Assembly: GCA_015709675.1 (NCBI GenBank)
Contig: CP054182.1
Location: forward strand, 1,405,448 to 1,469,447
Source of the DNA: Ignavibacteriales bacterium
Lineage (GTDB): Bacteria > Bacteroidota > Ignavibacteria > Ignavibacteriales > Ignavibacteriaceae
Length of the DNA stretch: 64,000 bases
Reading direction: 5' to 3'
The notes below the pieces were generated by a model. It searched no databases and was not told the DNA's origin. It was given only the letters and a program-made list of their open reading frames with translations. This document shows, in pieces, positions 34,601-42,799 of the stretch (position 1 is its first letter; each line of letters opens with the position of its first letter). The translations under genes were made by a program, and so were the position numbers.

Positions 34601-37600
34601 CCAGCTCGGATATACACTTACCGCTGACGGTAAAACAAAGCTTCCTGATGTGCTCAGTGCTATTAATGGTGATCTGACCAATATTCCGTTTAATGAGGGC
34701 AAGCTTTCAGGATTTGTGAGCAACGGTGCGGTTACTGAGGGTTATTCTCCTTCGGCTGGTTATAAGAAGTCTGCACTGATCGGAACAACATCAGTATTCA
34801 AACTGCAGGGTGTTGAATACACGTTCGGTGATCAGCCCTCTTACCGTGTGAGCGGTGCTATTATGAGCAAGCTCTTTAAGCATAATACCAGTGATACTTC
34901 AGGTATTCATTTTGTTGCTTCATATACTAACAACAATTTTGCATTTACACTTTCACCCGGGAATATAGACGGCCTGAATATGAACCGCCTGAAGATGGTT
35001 CCGCAGGCTGTGGGTGCAAGTCCTGCAATGGCAATTACTTTCACGCAGGCAGATTTCAGTCTGGTGATGAATGGTGTTATAAAAGCTTCTCAGATTTCAG
35101 CAAACTTCGAATCAACCATTCGCGGTTTGACTATCACGAAAAACAATGTAACCGCACAGAACTCAAATGACCAGCAGGAGTTTGAGATGTTCGGTCAAAC
35201 CTTCCGTGTTCAGCAGTCGGGAACCGTTCCCGCGATCTCCTTCAGTTATCTGCAGGATATATTCGCAATGAATATGAACGGTACGATGAAATTTGCCGGA
35301 CAGAATGCAGCATTCAGAGGCCTTCAGGTAAACAGCAGCGGAACACTTGCTTTTGCAGCAGGAGCAGGCAACGGATTTACGGTTACGCAGGCAGCCCGCC
35401 TTACTTTGCTGAATGACCGCCTCTGGGTTAATGGTCTTTCTCTGGTTACCGCGAATAATGCAACATCTTTACAGGTAACCGGAACCTATAAACTCCCCGC
35501 ACCTGCAACTCAGACGGAGCAGGCATATACCTATTCTATACCTTCGAACCAGAGAAGTCAGGATGCATTTAATGCGGTTCTCCTGAATCAGGGGCCGGGG
35601 CTTGCCGGTACTGATCCGACCAGAACAGATTTCTGGGCAGGTAAGTACGATGTGTATTATGTGGGGCTTAATCTTGATTTGGAGGAACCGGCTAATTCAG
35701 AATTGCAGATGGTCTCCATCTTCTATGTTGACGGAGAACAAACGCAGAAAAATATTCAGTTCGGAAGTGTTTCAGGAGGCACGGTTGAACCGGGTCTTGC
35801 AATCGCGTTTAATAATTCGCATACATGGATTGATGAACTTTCCGTTTCACAGGCGTGTGACTTCAAATATAGAAATCTCAGATTTGATTTAGATGAGCAG
35901 GATATCGGTTTTGACACAACCACAAACGGCGGGTTCATGCTTACCATTGAGGGCTCTGCCACACTAGGTATAACCGGTTTCTCAGGCACGCTTAATTTTG
36001 ACGGGCTGGAAGTTCTGTCCACCAACGTGGTCCGAAATCTTGGCAGTTCAATTACCGGCGGTTCAATTGAGGGAGGCGAAACGTTTTCTGCATCAATTAC
36101 CAATGTCGGATTCAGTGCTGACCCGACCACAATATATATCCCGGATCCGAATGGCAGGAAAGAAACAACCGGGCCAAACGCAGGTGCAGTTATCACCATA
36201 GCGCAGCCGGTCAATTTCTTCCTCAGATTCGGCGGAAGCATGCGCCTTGGCGGTATGGGTGAAGGCTCACTTGACTCGCTTCTTATATATACGACCAGAC
36301 TTCCGAGCGGAGCGACCGGCGGATCAAGCTTTGTTATTAAGAATTTTGAATTCAAGAAATATGACAAGTTTGAATTTAAGCTGAACATGACCCAGCTGAG
36401 CGGTCAGAATGGCGATTTTGTTGTTATAGTCGGCGGATTTGTAAAAGTTAATGAGACCGGTTTTGCAGCAGCCGGCAAACTTGCAAAATGGCAGGGTAAA
36501 TTCTCAGCAGGAATTTTCCTCGCTGCGACAGAAGGTCTGAATATTAAAATCGGGCCGGTTGAAATTACCGGCGTGGGTGGTGGATTCTTCTATAATCCCA
36601 CGGACGCCGATATTACTTTAGTAAGAAATCTTTGTGACTTTGATGATGAATATACCGCTCCGATACGGTCTAAAGTTGCCGGAGCACCTGTAACACAACC
36701 GCCATTATTTGCGGCATTTGTTTACGGCGCTGTGGCGATTGGAGACAAGGGCTTGCTTGCCGGACGCGCGATGCTGACAGTATCAAACACAAAACTGATT
36801 GTTGACGCACGGGTTGACGTTCTTGAGCGGAAGGAAGAGATATATGGTCTTCTTAATATAGAAATTGGCTTTACGCAATTTTATGCTGAAGGCACCCTTG
36901 CTGTTACCCTTAAAATGGCGGAAGGTTATTTGCTTGCAGCAAACGGCCAGACCAGTTTCTTCTTCTATTCAACATCGAACTGGGGAATGATCGGTTCGTT
37001 TGAGTTTCAGGTTCTTAAAGGAGTACTCAGAGGTACCGGCGAATTCTACGCGGGCAATAAAGGATTTTATGCAGGAGTTGCATTCAGCGGCGGATTCGAT
37101 GTATGGGTCGTAAGTGTAAGCGGCGGAATGCAGCTTAAGGCATGGTATAAGCCTAATATATCATGGGGCGGATATTTCTCTATATATCTGAGGGCATCAG
37201 TACTCGGAGGTATAGCAAGCGCATCAGGCGAGGTAAAAGGAGTAATGCTTGGTAAACCGGAGTTTGCTCTTGCCGGCGGTGTATCTCTCAGAATACGCCT
37301 GCTCTTTATTTCCTGGAGCGGTGATGTATGGATACGTCTTAAGAGAGACGGCATAAGAGCCGGTTTTGGTAAAGATGATGCAGTGCAGCGCCTTATAGCA
37401 GAAGCAGAACGAACCAGCAATGATATGCTTGCCGCAGTTCAGGCAGCAAAAGCTGATATGGTAAATAATAAGCCGATTCCTACGCTTGGTGTTACTCCTG
37501 AAGTAATCAATCAGGCATCTGCTCAATTGCTCAAACTGCTGCAAAAATCACGCAGTATTCCCGAGAATAACCGTATGACGGCTGCAGAAAAAGACAGCCT

Positions 37601-40600
37601 GCGCCAGTGGCGGCTTTCAGAGTCAATTGAAAGCAACGGAGTGGTTACAAACTATATATCCAGACTTGAAGCAGCGATGCTGGATGAAGGGCGTGACGCA
37701 AGAAGAACCGAACTTGTAAACCTCATAAACGAAGTGAACACTGCAATCAATGAATATAAAACGGCAGTGTCAAATATGTCCACCGCCCTAAGCCAGTATA
37801 CACTCACGGTTGAGGTTCCGGCTGCGGGAGCACCTGAGGGTGTTGAAGATCCGGTATCAGGCACTTCATTTGTATATCCGACCGTACGCTCGGTTGAGCC
37901 GCAGCCGAATGCACCTACATTTAATCTGAATGAAGCCACCTTTATTCAGAATAATACTTTGGTAAATGGTTACATGGCTTCAGCCGAAAATTTCCATGAT
38001 ATTCTTAAACGGAACATGGAAAAAATTGAAACTGCTATTACCAAATTTGATGAAATCTTCAAGCAGCAGAACAATACCTATCTGGCAATAGGAGATAAGT
38101 TTGTTGCGGTTGAACAGAAGGTGCAGAATTATTTCCGCAGATTAGCAGAGTATTATTTTGAGGATGTTAAGGGCTCACAGGATATACGGACGATGATATC
38201 GGACTCAACCAGTTTCCTGAATGCAATTGATCAGACATATCCTCCTAATAACAATCTGACAGAACTGAAGAAGAAGGTTTACCGGAGATGGGGAAGAATC
38301 CGCACGCTGAGCGGAAGTTTCTCAACACCGTGGGATCACAGCATGTTTGACAATGCATGGAACTCATGGGGAAATGACAGAAGAAGACAGGAAAGCAAGT
38401 CACAGGCAGGCAATCTTTACGTGAGCATTCCCGCTAACGCTTTCACGCAGTTTAAGCAAAACCGGCTTGATCTGCTGAGGGGCGTGCATACAGAGTTCAG
38501 GAATAAGGTTGCCAATATCAATGAGATGGCAGCGGCATATACACGCCTGCTTGACGAGCTTTTTGCAAAACGCAGAAAGATGTCTGAAAATCTTTTTGAA
38601 GTGACAGAACGCTTTATATACTGGAAGAACGGCGCCACAACCAATAATTATGACAGATCGGTTGATTACAGAACCATGGCGCCTACAATTACTACTCTTA
38701 ATCAGAAGCGGACGGCACTGATTGCAAGCAACACAGCGCCTCAGCTCAGTATTTCCGGCGTGACAGTTGAAAACAAACGCTCACATGGCGTCTATACCGT
38801 AAACTGGTCTGGCAGCCATCCTGACGGAATTGCTGAGTACTCAGTAGAGTATAGTAAGCCGAGTGTTAATAATCCGGACTATGGCATGTATGCTCCGTTC
38901 CGTTCTATCAATAAAAGAACAACGATAAGCGGTTTTGAAGTGCCTCAGTATGGCGGAGAATACAACGACGGAAGAATTACCTTAAAAATCCGTGCACGCG
39001 CCGGCTCCGGCTTTACATTAGTCAAGCCGGTAAATGTGAGTGTACCCCTAGGCTTTACCGATACAAATATGGGCTCACTACCCGGGCCGCAAAATAACAC
39101 GATTCCTGTAGATAATACAGGGCCTTATGTTATAGCTGTTACGGCACATAATATCTATGATACTCAAAGATCCAGAATGCTCTTCAGGAGACAACCTTAT
39201 AATGAAAACTATATAAGGCACTACGTATCAAGCGAAACAGATAAAATAAAGATTTCTTTCTCCGCCTCTGACAATGAATCAGGCATTAACAGCTATGAAT
39301 ACCGGATCGTAAAAAGAAACAATCTCGATTCACTTGAAACAATAAGAGACTGGACGAATATCGGTGCAGTGAATGAGTACCTGATTCAGGGTCTCAATCT
39401 TAAGCATCTGCAAAATGTTATGAGCGCCTCGACTATCCAGTCGAGAGTTACAAGCCAAAATTATGATATGGAGAGGTATGTAATCTCCATCCGTGCAAAA
39501 AATGGTGCCGGTCTATACAGCTATAAAGAAAACGGCGTTGCGATTATCATTGATACAACCAAGGCTCCGCCAATAACCTTTATTAATCAGACTGTCAGTC
39601 ATACTCTGTCTATAAGGCAATCCTGGCAGCTGGTCCTCGGCCGTCAGGTTACGGTACCGCTTGAAGCGCCGTCAACATTTAATTTGGGAGACTTCAAAAT
39701 ATGGTTCCCGATGAATTTTCCGACGAATGTTGGAGAATATATTTATAAAGTGTATGCAATGCCTGGTGATATACCGGTGTATGATGACTGGGTACGGGAT
39801 ACAAGGACATACTATGAACGGAGAAACAATATCTGGTATCAGATGAAAGAAGTGCTCATACCTTACAGGTTTATTAACTTCAAGAAATTCCGTCTGGAGA
39901 TTGCCTATAAGACCATTACCGGGGCATATTCGGATCTGGCAGTAAGCGAAAATCATCTGGCACTTCCGTTTACCAATAGTGGCAATGATATATATGATGC
40001 GGGTCCAAGACGATTTAATGTTGACTGGTTTACCGGAATTCCTCCGGGACATACCGGATCTCTGCCAAACGGAAATATTAATCTCTATTTCAAAATTCTT
40101 TCCTGGCATGAAACCGGTATAGAGAGGTATGAATACACTATTAACTTCCCCGCAGCAAACGGTCTTCCTGCTGTTTGGACGACTAGCTGGCGTGATATAG
40201 GCCCGATTCCTGATGACAGAATAGTGCGTATGGGGCCGGATTTCTTTAGCGGTATTCCGGAAAGCGCACTGGTGCCAGGAAGAAGTTTTGAAGTGAGGAT
40301 GAGAGCGGTCAGCCGTAATTTGAGAAGCTGGGAAATGGCTGAGTGCCAGAACATGATTCTGCCGCCGAAGCCGCCTATTGTACCGAACTTCAGCATTTCT
40401 CCGGTCAAAAAAGTAAATGGCCCATATGTATGGTTTGAGGCACGGGTTTCATTTAATATGAATGCAATTGTACCCCAGGGGCAGCAAATGAAGTATTACA
40501 TGAAAGCTGAGGTATTCAGAAACGGCAGATGGGAGACTGATCCGGGCGGAGTTGAAAAGCTGGTCTGGACCCAGGTTCCGGGACAAACAGGCAATCTGCT

Positions 40601-40772
40601 TATATATGATACCTGGACCGGATATTTCACCAAACAAATGATACCGTTCCGGAACGCAAATTCCTCAGGTAATGCCCCTGTGAGCGGAGCTGAACTCTGG
40701 CGGGTATCAATAAAAATGGTAAATCAAGATGGTCTTGAGAGTCCTGTTGCAACCAAGGAGTTTGTATGGTAA
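28635..40772 (+). CDS. Giant secreted beta-rich protein, 4045 residues
   Basis: One frame of 12.1 kb. I start it at ATG 28635, which gives a signal peptide (MKKLILLCLFIALSSSMTGQ); the frame is open to a GTG at 28560 that would bury it. Residues of about 25-290 hold two immunoglobulin-like modules with PVLFGPQNQSTVDFSAPLFTWA. A Gly/Ser linker (SGGSGGSGGGGSSG) lies near 420-430. Residues of about 430-2600 are long beta-rich repeats. About 2600-2910 has alternating Gly/aromatic strands that resemble a membrane barrel. About 2925-3360 is mainly helical, with coiled-coil segments. About 3370-4045 is again immunoglobulin-like (SASDNESGINSYEYRI). There is no T9SS C-terminal signature. It overlaps the next gene by 7 bp. 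I do not recognise a named family for the whole. Confidence 0.85.
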   Translation: MKKLILLCLFIALSSSMTGQSSQWSAVLSIEPYPTSFLTVWQSNPGTSGFTAVYTGTTAVDYRLQVTLKNDRNKELIRGRSPLESFTSGPDTRFYQSSDLLTWSDITYDNTTFQQIIRTNRFPEGDYTLNVKIFASNGSTLLAEATGNFTIIYPDSPVLFGPQNQSTVDFSAPLFTWAQVNLPVTITATYDLRIVERLSGQSPTQALRVNPAHHSEDVSVTGSYYVYPADALPFVNGKEYVWRIRVLDENGDPLTSNDGNSEFWTFTFFSPNTPGSTLPFNSVEIERNVAWFSDFSQTQITADEQNYIVNGATTLNIRLSDGVTREFPAMAVNLAFRKDRYSPFIFSSGSISADIPEGTLPAELITTHFKPQGIEYNTDDKLFLKGQAQIPGGRSPILIPGIVRIKPGGILDATIRHRSGGSGGSGGGGSSGYIQSPDNGPGDAFASIGGFVGIGSNPVTSASPVLNNGKDLFAGAFLKNRLEGEPIYTFGNSAVRINITEYELIYPEAVAKFAGEVIIFNNQLAAKISNIRFNAAGELTGTIDTTNPLNMNFISSEAGKYQLSIQGVSGTFSYEPVSQVSSIDLTLKNAKFVTNVANIFSQTFTGSAAVTANLVHSSTSPDQNGFQISSLGSFTTEVTTLTNHAVAFGPSYHLGINSLTLDSLTYSGGNFDFKMTMSLIPKLPGLQLSAAAIDGITYTKRGIALPGIYSRALGSDVTGGNNRNIDGYSVTFSKISASEVLYNGGTTNPGLTVEAGIRFLNFPTGSSEDLFTLDIPANAEFSRTGFSITIPARNFTSSFIAIPGGLSFNLASMQGTIGGTLSNGVYTYTSNITAKGKLSLPSGVFGASAEEELDLSAANFRLNGRGIVTGSASNISKQNAPKVGLFTITSANNFEIFFDAVNDTQKVTMGRSGRMNLEPLTGTSTDASVDFRFDLIANEFQSLSGTVSGTLNINLPASGSGFTLKATGVRVDKNGISVTGRQNVQFGSETDLSATASQVLFSFTDAALASGKIVIDKGFAIRADLRGGDNSPVFTFGNKNSAAPGYDGVNINTPDNTEYTSSGINIPSGNDSIFVSIDGIIYKGTVVYNQFVGSFSPLKAKSGNAELLIRGIQFGTITSSGLTIDRSALPVLPEKIALLNNSIAEIKIKDGSSYLVDYTHESGGIRIKTKPNTPLNVNFNVMKFNNDNVAPAVPVTLDLLLDKNNYDIIDGTISADIPGNQLVAFMLSRKEIPASLRNFRYAKNASGLYELTFGSVIRLFNQEVNAGTNLVNLQVDGSGLLTGDVSLTSTRRASFGHDSNNGARLALNMDTVSGSFQTQLLNFATPDYEFTIKGGLKFLLRPTPSFLYKGINARFVVTHGNIQINDVTTDDFGSDKLDLGRLKILFSAMRVPSLNYVNNKWIFAIELDGSYHFDISGSELKVPSVKKMTYKSSGFTLPEVQINNLEESPSPLSVSGYSVQVRNFRSGSLAIQSFAPALVNSQLPNANMKFDLTISSSQFPESWPADLRGMKFYMQNASLNTQGLLTGKSDAQKFLNPKTLTFAANRTGLQLDSVFAQFGATSAGAQTLAAGINGGLIVPKELRGVNADAVVPLANSLNLAANGDITGVVFAKGVGALQSFLRMGRIAIDVAPLQLRMNFNVTSDTASVLMWNFNRAGSKIYLWAKNGLSYWINRTGNFWVFNLGTEKFEQGTNVLFGNVNFFLPVGKESLTLFSPGGNSVLTHEGIEVKNASLTLDGRNAPLTGTLRVSDKDFSILGGSLTHKGALAAEVAAGAGWTYWKLRDTNYTLTWHSSALLRVKSFTLSADGVQLRDSISADLRSNNQTYKYLSLSVKNNPVISLPALSLTEPQLFDIYKGTTRTAYIDHNGINIVALPIPRVPERLVLGNEANAYIVLKNGTNELVNSQEVSNGVRYTNKPGQTLRLVVPGLKYGQTTDPEFTLTSLDVTVNKSSFAFVSGTVSVQAAAGQVLLDLSGRGIPFQVTGIKYTSGQLGYTLTADGKTKLPDVLSAINGDLTNIPFNEGKLSGFVSNGAVTEGYSPSAGYKKSALIGTTSVFKLQGVEYTFGDQPSYRVSGAIMSKLFKHNTSDTSGIHFVASYTNNNFAFTLSPGNIDGLNMNRLKMVPQAVGASPAMAITFTQADFSLVMNGVIKASQISANFESTIRGLTITKNNVTAQNSNDQQEFEMFGQTFRVQQSGTVPAISFSYLQDIFAMNMNGTMKFAGQNAAFRGLQVNSSGTLAFAAGAGNGFTVTQAARLTLLNDRLWVNGLSLVTANNATSLQVTGTYKLPAPATQTEQAYTYSIPSNQRSQDAFNAVLLNQGPGLAGTDPTRTDFWAGKYDVYYVGLNLDLEEPANSELQMVSIFYVDGEQTQKNIQFGSVSGGTVEPGLAIAFNNSHTWIDELSVSQACDFKYRNLRFDLDEQDIGFDTTTNGGFMLTIEGSATLGITGFSGTLNFDGLEVLSTNVVRNLGSSITGGSIEGGETFSASITNVGFSADPTTIYIPDPNGRKETTGPNAGAVITIAQPVNFFLRFGGSMRLGGMGEGSLDSLLIYTTRLPSGATGGSSFVIKNFEFKKYDKFEFKLNMTQLSGQNGDFVVIVGGFVKVNETGFAAAGKLAKWQGKFSAGIFLAATEGLNIKIGPVEITGVGGGFFYNPTDADITLVRNLCDFDDEYTAPIRSKVAGAPVTQPPLFAAFVYGAVAIGDKGLLAGRAMLTVSNTKLIVDARVDVLERKEEIYGLLNIEIGFTQFYAEGTLAVTLKMAEGYLLAANGQTSFFFYSTSNWGMIGSFEFQVLKGVLRGTGEFYAGNKGFYAGVAFSGGFDVWVVSVSGGMQLKAWYKPNISWGGYFSIYLRASVLGGIASASGEVKGVMLGKPEFALAGGVSLRIRLLFISWSGDVWIRLKRDGIRAGFGKDDAVQRLIAEAERTSNDMLAAVQAAKADMVNNKPIPTLGVTPEVINQASAQLLKLLQKSRSIPENNRMTAAEKDSLRQWRLSESIESNGVVTNYISRLEAAMLDEGRDARRTELVNLINEVNTAINEYKTAVSNMSTALSQYTLTVEVPAAGAPEGVEDPVSGTSFVYPTVRSVEPQPNAPTFNLNEATFIQNNTLVNGYMASAENFHDILKRNMEKIETAITKFDEIFKQQNNTYLAIGDKFVAVEQKVQNYFRRLAEYYFEDVKGSQDIRTMISDSTSFLNAIDQTYPPNNNLTELKKKVYRRWGRIRTLSGSFSTPWDHSMFDNAWNSWGNDRRRQESKSQAGNLYVSIPANAFTQFKQNRLDLLRGVHTEFRNKVANINEMAAAYTRLLDELFAKRRKMSENLFEVTERFIYWKNGATTNNYDRSVDYRTMAPTITTLNQKRTALIASNTAPQLSISGVTVENKRSHGVYTVNWSGSHPDGIAEYSVEYSKPSVNNPDYGMYAPFRSINKRTTISGFEVPQYGGEYNDGRITLKIRARAGSGFTLVKPVNVSVPLGFTDTNMGSLPGPQNNTIPVDNTGPYVIAVTAHNIYDTQRSRMLFRRQPYNENYIRHYVSSETDKIKISFSASDNESGINSYEYRIVKRNNLDSLETIRDWTNIGAVNEYLIQGLNLKHLQNVMSASTIQSRVTSQNYDMERYVISIRAKNGAGLYSYKENGVAIIIDTTKAPPITFINQTVSHTLSIRQSWQLVLGRQVTVPLEAPSTFNLGDFKIWFPMNFPTNVGEYIYKVYAMPGDIPVYDDWVRDTRTYYERRNNIWYQMKEVLIPYRFINFKKFRLEIAYKTITGAYSDLAVSENHLALPFTNSGNDIYDAGPRRFNVDWFTGIPPGHTGSLPNGNINLYFKILSWHETGIERYEYTINFPAANGLPAVWTTSWRDIGPIPDDRIVRMGPDFFSGIPESALVPGRSFEVRMRAVSRNLRSWEMAECQNMILPPKPPIVPNFSISPVKKVNGPYVWFEARVSFNMNAIVPQGQQMKYYMKAEVFRNGRWETDPGGVEKLVWTQVPGQTGNLLIYDTWTGYFTKQMIPFRNANSSGNAPVSGAELWRVSIKMVNQDGLESPVATKEFVW

Positions 40773-42799
40773 GAATAATCCTGTTCGTTTTTGTAGCAAA
40801 TCTTTTTTCAATCACTCTGTTTGCCCAGGAGGGGGAGCGTGATCTCCTTTACCTGTTTGACGGAAAAAAGGCGGGGCTTTACCTGACCTCGGCCCCGGAA
40901 TACGATGAGCAGATATATATACTCCGCAAAAGATCAGGAAGTGCCAGCTATGACACGCTTAACCTGAATAACCCGCTGCAGCGGCTGAAGACAGATGCTG
41001 AAGTGCAGGAAGCTCTTGGCGGTGATAAAGAAATGCTGATGAATTATCTTGACGCTGATGATGAGAGTTCACTGGCCCGCGGCATCATGGGAAACAGCAT
41101 ACGGGCATCATTTGCTACTCTGATCTTTCCGAGTGCCGCGATTGCAGCTGGCCGGCTGTTTTATGACAGCACGGTTACAGCAGGTGCAGGTTATGACTAT
41201 CAAATCATTTATATGAATGAGAGTGGTGACGTTACCGGTGAGTTCAGCAAATCCGTTACGGCAGTAAGCTCTCAGCCGGCTTCACCCTCCGGCCTCACGG
41301 GAAAGGTTAAAGGAACTTTGGTAAACCTCCAGTGGCAGTATCCGAAGTGGGAATCAGACCGCACCAATTTTGCCGTCAGATTCTTTGTCTATAAGAAAGT
41401 GCAGGGGCAGTTCCAGCGTCTGGAGCATCCTCTTATTGCGCGCAATGATGAAGCCCCGGGGTCTTTTCAGGAAGCGATAACCGGAAATGATGCCGAGGCA
41501 GAATATTATGTAACAGCGGCTGACCCCCTCGGCATTGAAAGCAGACCTTCACCGGCAGTTAAAGTGAAGCTGCTTTCTGATGAGCTTCCTTCTCCGCCAA
41601 CCGGACTGACAGCAACGGTGCAGATCACAACTATTCAGTTAGTCTGGAATATCTCCGCTGAACCAAATGTGCAGGGATATAATGTATACCGCAGAGACTC
41701 TCCCCGTTCGGAGGCAGTGAAGATAAACAGACAGCTTCTTGGTATTGAATCACCGTTCTTTACGGATTCAACAATGCAGGCGGGTATTTCGTATAACTAT
41801 TTTGTTACAGCAGTATCAAAAGCGAATAAAGAAAGCAAGTACAGCGGAATGGCAACAGCCGAACTGGTTGACCTTACACCCCCTGAACCGCCCACGGCAC
41901 TCAAGACTTCCTTCAGCGGGGACTTTGTCCGTATTGATTGGAAAGCTTCCCGTTCGGGTGATACAAAAGTGTATAATATATACAGAAGCGAAGACCGCCA
42001 GGCATTCGCAAAAGTAGGAAGCAGCACGGGCACTTCGTTTATTGACAGCGGATACGGCGGAAAGCCCCTTACTCCTGGATTTTATTATCATTACACCATA
42101 ACCGCAACCGATAAATTTGAGCTTGAAGGAAAAGGAAGCGATACGGTACTGGTGCGTTATGTTGACCGTGTTCCGCCTCCGGCACCAAGCCCTATGAAAG
42201 CGCTGCTGCTTGAAAACAAGAAGATTGAGGTGCGCGTCGGAATGACTCCGGTGAAAGATCTTGCAAAAGTTACCATTTTCCGCAGAACTGTAAACGGAAA
42301 GGATGAAGTAGTTGCAACAAACAATACGCTTCCTTTTACCTTCATTGATGAAAAAGGTAAACTGCTTGAAACCTATATCTATACAGCTCAGTCGGCTGAC
42401 TCTTCCGGAAATGTAAGCCCGAAAAGCGAAACAGAACCGGTAACACTGCGCGATATGTATGCCCCCGGTGCGGTACCTTTCGTTTCTGCTGTAGTGCTTA
42501 AGACCGGCGGAACTGAACTCGCCTGGGTTGCAGTGGTTGAAGCTGACCTGGCGGGATATAATATATACCGCTCAGACCTCCCCAGCGGCACCTATGAAAA
42601 GATTAATGCATCTCCGGTTAAAACTGCCGGTTACAAGGATGCATCAGGCAACGCAAATCATTTTTATAAAATTAAAGCCGTAGATACATCCGGCAATGAG
42701 AGTGAATTCAGCCCCTATGCAGCAGCAGAGGTTCCGCCCGAGAAGGCACCAGAGCCAAAATCGCCGGATGAACCATTTCAGGACGGAGGCAATGAATGA
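40766..42799 (+). CDS. Secreted multi-domain fibronectin type III protein
   Basis: A 677-residue secreted protein. Residues 1-20 are a signal peptide (VFVANLFSITLFAQ). After an N-terminal region of about 150 residues, four to five fibronectin III modules follow, each with a W...A..D..VQGYNVYR or YNIYRS core and a YxYxVTAVD-type strand (about 170-270, 275-370, 375-465, 470-560, 565-660). The end is Pro/Glu-rich with no sorting domain. Its ATG lies inside the end of the giant gene (ATGGTAA overlap) and its stop overlaps the next ATG (ATGA), so the three are translationally coupled. FN3 arrays usually act as adhesive spacers; a role in display of the giant protein is inferred. Confidence 0.85.
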   Translation: MVRIILFVFVANLFSITLFAQEGERDLLYLFDGKKAGLYLTSAPEYDEQIYILRKRSGSASYDTLNLNNPLQRLKTDAEVQEALGGDKEMLMNYLDADDESSLARGIMGNSIRASFATLIFPSAAIAAGRLFYDSTVTAGAGYDYQIIYMNESGDVTGEFSKSVTAVSSQPASPSGLTGKVKGTLVNLQWQYPKWESDRTNFAVRFFVYKKVQGQFQRLEHPLIARNDEAPGSFQEAITGNDAEAEYYVTAADPLGIESRPSPAVKVKLLSDELPSPPTGLTATVQITTIQLVWNISAEPNVQGYNVYRRDSPRSEAVKINRQLLGIESPFFTDSTMQAGISYNYFVTAVSKANKESKYSGMATAELVDLTPPEPPTALKTSFSGDFVRIDWKASRSGDTKVYNIYRSEDRQAFAKVGSSTGTSFIDSGYGGKPLTPGFYYHYTITATDKFELEGKGSDTVLVRYVDRVPPPAPSPMKALLLENKKIEVRVGMTPVKDLAKVTIFRRTVNGKDEVVATNNTLPFTFIDEKGKLLETYIYTAQSADSSGNVSPKSETEPVTLRDMYAPGAVPFVSAVVLKTGGTELAWVAVVEADLAGYNIYRSDLPSGTYEKINASPVKTAGYKDASGNANHFYKIKAVDTSGNESEFSPYAAAEVPPEKAPEPKSPDEPFQDGGNE

